Shown: piece by piece, positions 59,376-64,000 of the stretch
Layout: every line of letters starts with the position of its first letter
Position numbering within the stretch: the first letter of the stretch is position 1
Origin: Pardosa pseudoannulata
Lineage: Eukaryota; Arthropoda; Arachnida; Araneae; Lycosidae
DNA length: 64,000 nt
Direction: 5' to 3'
Assembly (NCBI GenBank): GCA_032207245.1
Contig: CM063508.1
Span: 119,774,407 to 119,838,406 of the forward strand
Translations under genes and position numbers: made by a program
The notes under the pieces: generated by a model
The model's input: the letters and a program-made list of their open reading frames with translations, nothing else
Told to the model about the DNA's origin: nothing
The model's database searches: none

Positions 59376-61500
59376 ATTGTTATGGCGATACATCGAACAA
59401 GGCTCCAGTGTAAGAGGGTTGAAACTTTAATAGAGGCAATAATGCTGTAAAAAAGGTACGTAAGAAAACCAAGAAATATCGCGTATATCATACATGATAC
59501 CTTCTTTACCTCTCAGCAAAAAGTATCGTCCTTCCTATGTCATTCGCATGTAGAGTTAAGCGATGAACTGAACCTTGTATTAGCTTACGTTCTATAGCGT
59601 TGTCAGGATGTTTTCAATACAAGAACAACGAAGTTGGATAAACATTCAATCTGCCAGAGGTCGTACAACAGGACAGTGTCCTCTAGGGCTTAACCATCCA
59701 CCATATACACTTAAAGTCTAAGCCCTTGTGACTTTGTCTTAATTTTTAAGATGAAGGATGGTATTCGTTTCAGAACTGTTCCAGAGACTCTTGTGTCATT
59801 AGACCGATGCATTCGAACTCTCAATAGAACAGGCGTTGCTACAAGTGTTCTGTGACTTCCACATCGTTGAAAACGGGTTATACACAATGTGTTTAACTAT
59901 ACTGAAGGGCTGTAAAGCATGGTGACATAATTTACTTTTGTATTCCATGTAAATAAATAGTTGCCACTATTAAAGCCCCAACCCTCATATACACCAATGC
60001 TCTTGGGTTTGGTAGACAGTTATCCCACCCACGTTACCACTTAGTTAACAACCTTTGTCAATAACCCACTTGTGTTACATTTTTTCGTAATACACTGATT
60101 TAAATCAGCCCCACATTATCAGTTAAACCAAGTAATCCAACTGATAATTTGAACTGAATAAAAAACTGAACGAACTGAAGCGTGTCGGAAGAGAAGTTTT
60201 CTCCACAAATTTTTTCCTCAGACTTGTTAGTTCCGTTGAATATGAATGGATAACAAAAGCAAAACATTAGTTCCAAAACTATTGGCTCTTTGAAGTAACT
60301 AAGGTTTGGTATATAAGCATTCATGCTAAAATCACCCGATTGTTCCGACTCGCTAATCTTTTTGCCTCAGTTTCCTAAATGTGGATCTCAGGAGGGGGGA
60401 GGGTTCACAACACACTCGTGTGTCACATCACATTCAACAACATTCAGTTTAAACATTAAGTTAACGTTTGCAACTTTTTTTATTAATTTGGTTTGAAAAA
60501 GCATTTTGTATACCCCAAACCACAGAAAGTGACCGATAATTTTCAGTAGAAGCCAGAATAGCTTTGGATCGAAACACGTGTCATGTCGAAAGCTGGAAAT
60601 GAATCGAATAATCTGTCGTAATAAATCAAATTACTGAGTTTGCTGCACAGTTAGCGTTGCAAAAGCAAGTTAATTTTCTCAGACCGTAGAACTGAAGAAA
60701 TACCAGCAGAAATTGCTCAGTTTATCGGTGAAACTGCAAAGTCTAACTGATAGAGTATGGATCATTTAAAATAATTATGTTTCATTAGTTTTCTTATCAA
60801 TATGTTAGACTACAGAAGTAGTTTTTACAACGTTCGAGTAAACTACTATATTTCGCGTGACGAATCGAAATTTCAAAGTAAATAAACTGCAAATTATATT
60901 AGATTGTGTTTACAATTTACCCACATTTTCACAGAATCTTTACTGGATCTGGCCATTTGAATAAAAAACAAGTGACTGGGAGAAAATTACGTGATTAACC
61001 TTTAGACTGCTATTTTCTAAACTCATGAATACTCTAGACATCTCTGCCGATTATTTATTCATGAATATCTGAAATCTAGCTGAAGTTATAAGCTTCACAA
61101 AGCATAACAAATATGAAATTTAACACTAAACATACCATCAAATGACCGGTAATGTATATATAAATGATGTGATAGGTAATGTAATGAATTAAAATAGAAA
61201 TAAAAGATAGAGGTATGTATTAAGAGTTGACATGTTTACTTTTAAACAACTGTAAATAATGTATCATACACGCATTAGAGATCAGATATTTTAAACTTAT
61301 AGGCAGCCATTTATATACATAAAAAAACTTCCTGATAAGAGATTTATTTTGTAACACAGGTAAACTTATTACTGTTAATTGAAGCTTTTTAATAAGTAAA
61401 GCTATTCGTCATTATTTAAGGGGATTTTACCACCTTTAAGTGGAAGATTTTTTTTTCATATATTTCACGTCATCATAACATTTTTAGCTATCGAAATGCA
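59376..61500. other. AT-rich sequence right of the satellite block, no recognisable gene
   Basis: Apparently single-copy DNA. The largest frame (60,100-60,324, minus strand, 74 codons) has no recognisable motif. Base composition is slightly less AT-biased at 59,400-60,420, which could hide a decayed coding or mobile sequence, but I found no domain in any frame. A G-run lies near 60,393-60,402. Confidence 0.6.
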
Positions 61501-61504
61501 TGAT

Positions 61505-62467
61505 ATTTTCAGCATTTTTCCTCTATTGTTATTTAGTTAGTTTTACTGATTTTACTTTATGAAGAATAAGAACTTTTTATATAAAGTGAAATGCGAGATA
61601 TTGTTTTAAAAATAAGATTTTCAGGATCTGTTCTCTATTGTTATTTAGTTAGTTTTACTGAATTTACTTTGTTTATGAAGAATAAGAACTCTTTATATAT
61701 AAAGTGAAATGCGAGAGCTTGTTTAACACTTCGCTTGCGGGCACCGTATTTTTATGTTTTTTACATTCTGTCACTGGAGCGCGGGTCACGTAAAAATACT
61801 TATTTAGTAGATTTGTGTTGGATACCCGCTAACCACCACAAATCTACTAAATGCATATAATTATTTGTATGTGACATTATATGCGTGTTGTTTGCATTGT
61901 TATGCAAAGCTTTGCATTTTGTCTATCCACAAGTTATGATTGTCGAGTTACTCGGACTTTTGTTGCATTATTTTGTCTTCAATCGAATTCCTAGCTCCAG
62001 AACGTACAAGTCGTGTTTTGTCAATTTGAAGCTTGGGTTTTTTATTGTTGAATACAAAATTGATAAAACGAACCGTTGTAACAAAAATAGTGATGAAGAA
62101 ATATCGGACAGATTATCAGACTTTAATTTTAAAAATCGTTTATTTTTGTGGTTTCGTAAAAATATTGTTTTTTTTGGGGGGGGCGGGTTAAATAATCATA
62201 CAGTATATATTAAAGAGTAAAATAAAGTTTCGTTCATAAAAACAAAGTAGTTTTCGATTTGCTGCGATTTTTCTGAATAACTAAACTTTACGAAAAAACG
62301 CCCACTGCACGAGTAAGTTGACGGTGAAGAATACCCACATGCCAAGTGTTAAAAACTAAGATTTTCAGCATCTGTTCTCTATTATTATTTAGTTAGTTTT
62401 ACTGAATTTACTTTGTTTATGCAGAATAAGAACTCTTTGTATAAAGTAAAATGTGAGAGCTTCTTTA
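61505..62467. repeat. Local triplication of a ~112-128 bp sequence, split by a TTAA element
   Basis: Three direct copies share ATTTTCAGCATCTGTTCTC-type starts, TATTTAGTTAGTTTTACTGA, GAAGAATAAGAAC and AAGTGAAATGCGAGA. They lie at about 61,505-61,602, 61,617-61,732 and 62,361-62,467. Copies 2 and 3 are the closest pair and would be near-contiguous without the insert at 61,737-62,348. Confidence 0.88.
61737..62348. mobile_element. 612-bp piggyBac-like MITE with TTAA target duplication
   Basis: TTAA flanks both ends (61,733-61,736 and 62,349-62,352). The left end CACTTCGCTTGCGGG matches the complement of the right end, CACTTGGCATGTGGG, at 12 of 15 bases. The ends resemble those of the 155-bp element at 39,614, since both start CACTT and contain a GC-rich stretch. 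A perfect 16-bp stem lies inside: ATTTAGTAGATTTGTG (61,802-61,817) and its complement at 61,837-61,852. A plus-strand frame of 111 codons (61,885-62,220) contains a short acidic stretch, SDEEISDRLSD, but no recognisable DDE or zinc-finger transposase motif. I treat it as chance or an eroded remnant. A run of G near 62,175-62,185 sits at its 3' end. Confidence 0.86.
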
Positions 62468-63112
62468 AAGAATTTAAAAAATTTTCTGACGGACTTATAA
62501 CAACAAAATGATTTTCAATAATAATTTTAGGTTTTTTGTAAACAATTATTAAGTTAACTCGCCACCTATTTAATTTTTTAAAAAGTATCAGAAATATTGC
62601 ACCAGGGGGTTGAACTTTCAAAAAATATAAAAGAATGTTTAAAAGTACTATTTCAAATACTATAAATACTAAGTAAAATAAACAACAACGAAAAAAGTAG
62701 GTAGAGTTTCATCGTAGATCTATGATGTATAGTAAATACATGATAGATTTTTGAAAATGTAAATGAATATATTTGAAAGTTTTTTTTATTTACATTGAGT
62801 GCAAGTTGAAAAAAGCGAGATTTTCAGGGAAAAAAAATGCTTTTAAAACGTTTTTATAGTTTCCTTAAAAGCTATGATATTAACCGTAATTATTGTATAA
62901 TTTTACAAGTCCTAATTCGAATATTTCAGTGGAGTTTATTTTAAACGATTCAAAAATATTTAGAGATTTTAAAAATGTAAAAATTGAAAAAAATCTAATT
63001 TTTGAAGGTTTAAAGTTGATGAATCTCTCTAAATTTAAGTACCTGCAGAAAAAGAAAATTTATGTGCGAGGCTCGAAGAAGCATAAATGTCGGTACAAAT
63101 GACAAAATTATA
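62468..63112. other. AT-rich spacer, no recognisable gene
   Basis: Short frames on both strands (62,385-62,621 minus and 62,893-63,102 plus) are lysine/asparagine/phenylalanine-rich, as expected from AT-rich DNA, and carry no recognisable domain. A phrase GCGAGATTTTCAGGGA near 62,815 echoes the start of the triplicated sequence upstream and could be a fourth, truncated copy. Confidence 0.55.
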
Positions 63113-63232
63113 AATAGTAAGAGGTACTCAAAAGATTGGGTAGATAGTTTGTAAGATTGTTCTTTACCTCTGAATAGTAACAGGTACTCAAAGATTGGGT
63201 AGATTGTTTGTAGAATTATTCTTTCCTTCTGT
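63113..63232. repeat. 60-bp tandem duplication
   Basis: Two direct copies begin at about 63,113 and 63,173 and share AATAGTAA, AGGTACTCAAA, GATTGGGTAGAT and TTGTTCTTTACC-like segments. Differences are about ten substitutions or single-base indels, so the duplication is not very recent. Confidence 0.88.
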
Positions 63233-63539
63233 TTAAAATGAAAACTCAACAGTTCTACATACTGTATTTAGTTATCCTTAGAAAGTGATACTAGGCATTA
63301 ATGCGTTAAGATGTAAAATAACTTAATGCCATTTTTAAAAGTAAACAATAACAAACTTAAGTTTTCAGACTATTTACAAAGTGATTAAAAATGTATTAAA
63401 AATATGCTGTATACGTCTTCAAAATGATTGTAAAATTTGATTTTGACAGATCTCATTGATCAAAATTATATTCTTTCCCGTGTCTATCCTTAAAAAATGT
63501 TTTAAAGAATCGTAGGAATGTATTTTTTAAAAAACTATC
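63233..63539. other. Presumed 3' flank of the BTB gene
   Basis: No separate gene is seen. Past the TAA of the BTB reading frame, the same minus-strand frame remains open for about 28 more codons, to a stop near 63,455. These codons are mostly F, K and L and do not clearly continue the domain. Confidence 0.5.
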
Positions 63540-64000
63540 TTAATATTCTTCAATAGTAGGCGTTATAACTGTATGTGACTGCATGCGTGCATAACAATCC
63601 TCCTTCAGTGATGAAATGCAGAACTTATCAGCAATTTCACACAAATGGGAGAGAACGTTATCATCTCGATAACCAAGAAAACCAAAGTAAATGTACTTGA
63701 TGAAAATCTTAAAAATATTATTTTCCATGTCAACTTCTATTTTGTCTTTGAACTTGCATAACATCCTCGAAAATGTTCTTGATCTGGCTGCTAAAACGTG
63801 TTTATGTGCCAGAACTTTAACGCCCTTGACTTCCAGTGTAATGTCTTTGTGTTCGTAGTTCAACATCATGCACTTCATCGCTTCCGATAAAGACATATAA
63901 TGGGGAAAAGTATATATATATTTCCTGTAATCATACTGTTGTAATGAAATGGAAGAATACTGATCGCACTTTGAATACCAGATCTTAAATGTCACACGTA
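63540..64000 (-). CDS. BTB/POZ-domain protein, TDPOZ/speckle-type-like, 5'-partial
   Basis: BTB domains mediate homodimerisation, and in MATH-BTB proteins they recruit Cullin-3 so that the protein acts as a ubiquitin-ligase substrate adaptor. That role is inferred from the family. The visible 151 residues contain a full BTB fold from about residue 36 to 139. It includes the conserved DITLEV strand (51-56), AHKHVLAARSRTFSRML (63-79), KYIYFGFLG (100-108) and IADKFCISSLKEDC (121-134). The preceding residues, from TFKIWYSKCDQ, may be the end of a MATH domain, but this is weak. The frame stays open to the window edge. Its first listed codon is GTG at 63,995, not a credible start, so the 5' part lies outside. 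The stop TAA falls shortly after the BTB domain, so the C-terminal helical extension common in spider TDPOZ proteins is missing. This may be a short family member, an exon end or a pseudogene. No polyadenylation or splice assignment was attempted. Confidence 0.82.
   Translation of the reverse strand, partial: RVTFKIWYSKCDQYSSISLQQYDYRKYIYTFPHYMSLSEAMKCMMLNYEHKDITLEVKGVKVLAHKHVLAARSRTFSRMLCKFKDKIEVDMENNIFKIFIKYIYFGFLGYRDDNVLSHLCEIADKFCISSLKEDCYARMQSHTVITPTIEEY

Noticed and set aside
61885..62220. 111-codon frame as a piggyBac transposase remnant
   Set aside because: No catalytic aspartate context, zinc-finger cysteines or other family motif. It contains a G-run and sits in a 612-bp MITE, so coding function is unsupported.

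Overview
The window is AT-rich eukaryotic nuclear DNA made mostly of tandem repeats. About 54 kb of the 64 kb (roughly 5,632 to 59,375) is satellite DNA. The only convincing protein-coding sequence is part of a BTB/POZ-domain gene running off the right edge on the minus strand. That protein resembles the MATH-BTB (TDPOZ, speckle-type POZ) proteins that are strongly amplified in spiders. There is also a tRNA-derived SINE relic and several TTAA-targeting DNA elements. An arthropod, quite possibly an arachnid, is my best guess; it rests on protein style and repeat types, not on a diagnostic gene.

Layout: 1-285 is an (AT)n/(GT)n microsatellite. 286-5,631 is single-copy-looking AT-rich DNA with a SINE relic near 5,000. 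5,632-20,700 is satellite 1, made of 41-bp and 60-bp units that often alternate as a 101-bp compound unit. 20,741-36,229 is satellite 2, a 488-bp monomer in about 32 copies: a homogeneous subfamily A to about 32,640 and a diverged subfamily B beyond it. 36,231-59,375 is satellite 3, a monomer of about 185-190 bp often organised as a dimer. The three satellites have unrelated monomers and abut with almost no unique DNA between them.

Satellite 3 is interrupted by foreign DNA. A 616-bp and a 155-bp element each have terminal inverted repeats and TTAA target duplications (piggyBac-like MITE hallmarks). A 2.1-kb element with 13-bp inverted ends also sits at TTAA and is present twice. There is a 57-bp retroposon fragment with a 16-bp target duplication. 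The two copies of the 2.1-kb element lie in a duplicated block of about 6.3 kb that includes flanking satellite monomers, so segmental duplication explains them better than two insertions. A fourth TTAA element (612 bp) lies at 61,737-62,348, inside a locally triplicated sequence.

59,376-63,539 is AT-rich and apparently non-coding apart from that element and two small local duplications. 63,540-64,000 carries the partial BTB gene. The many 60-80 residue open frames in satellites 2 and 3 are by-products of the repeats and are not annotated as genes. There is no operon-like organisation. The window reads as a heterochromatic satellite block (pericentromeric or interstitial) with a gene at its right margin. 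All coordinates and similarities were read by eye, so unit counts and block edges are approximate.
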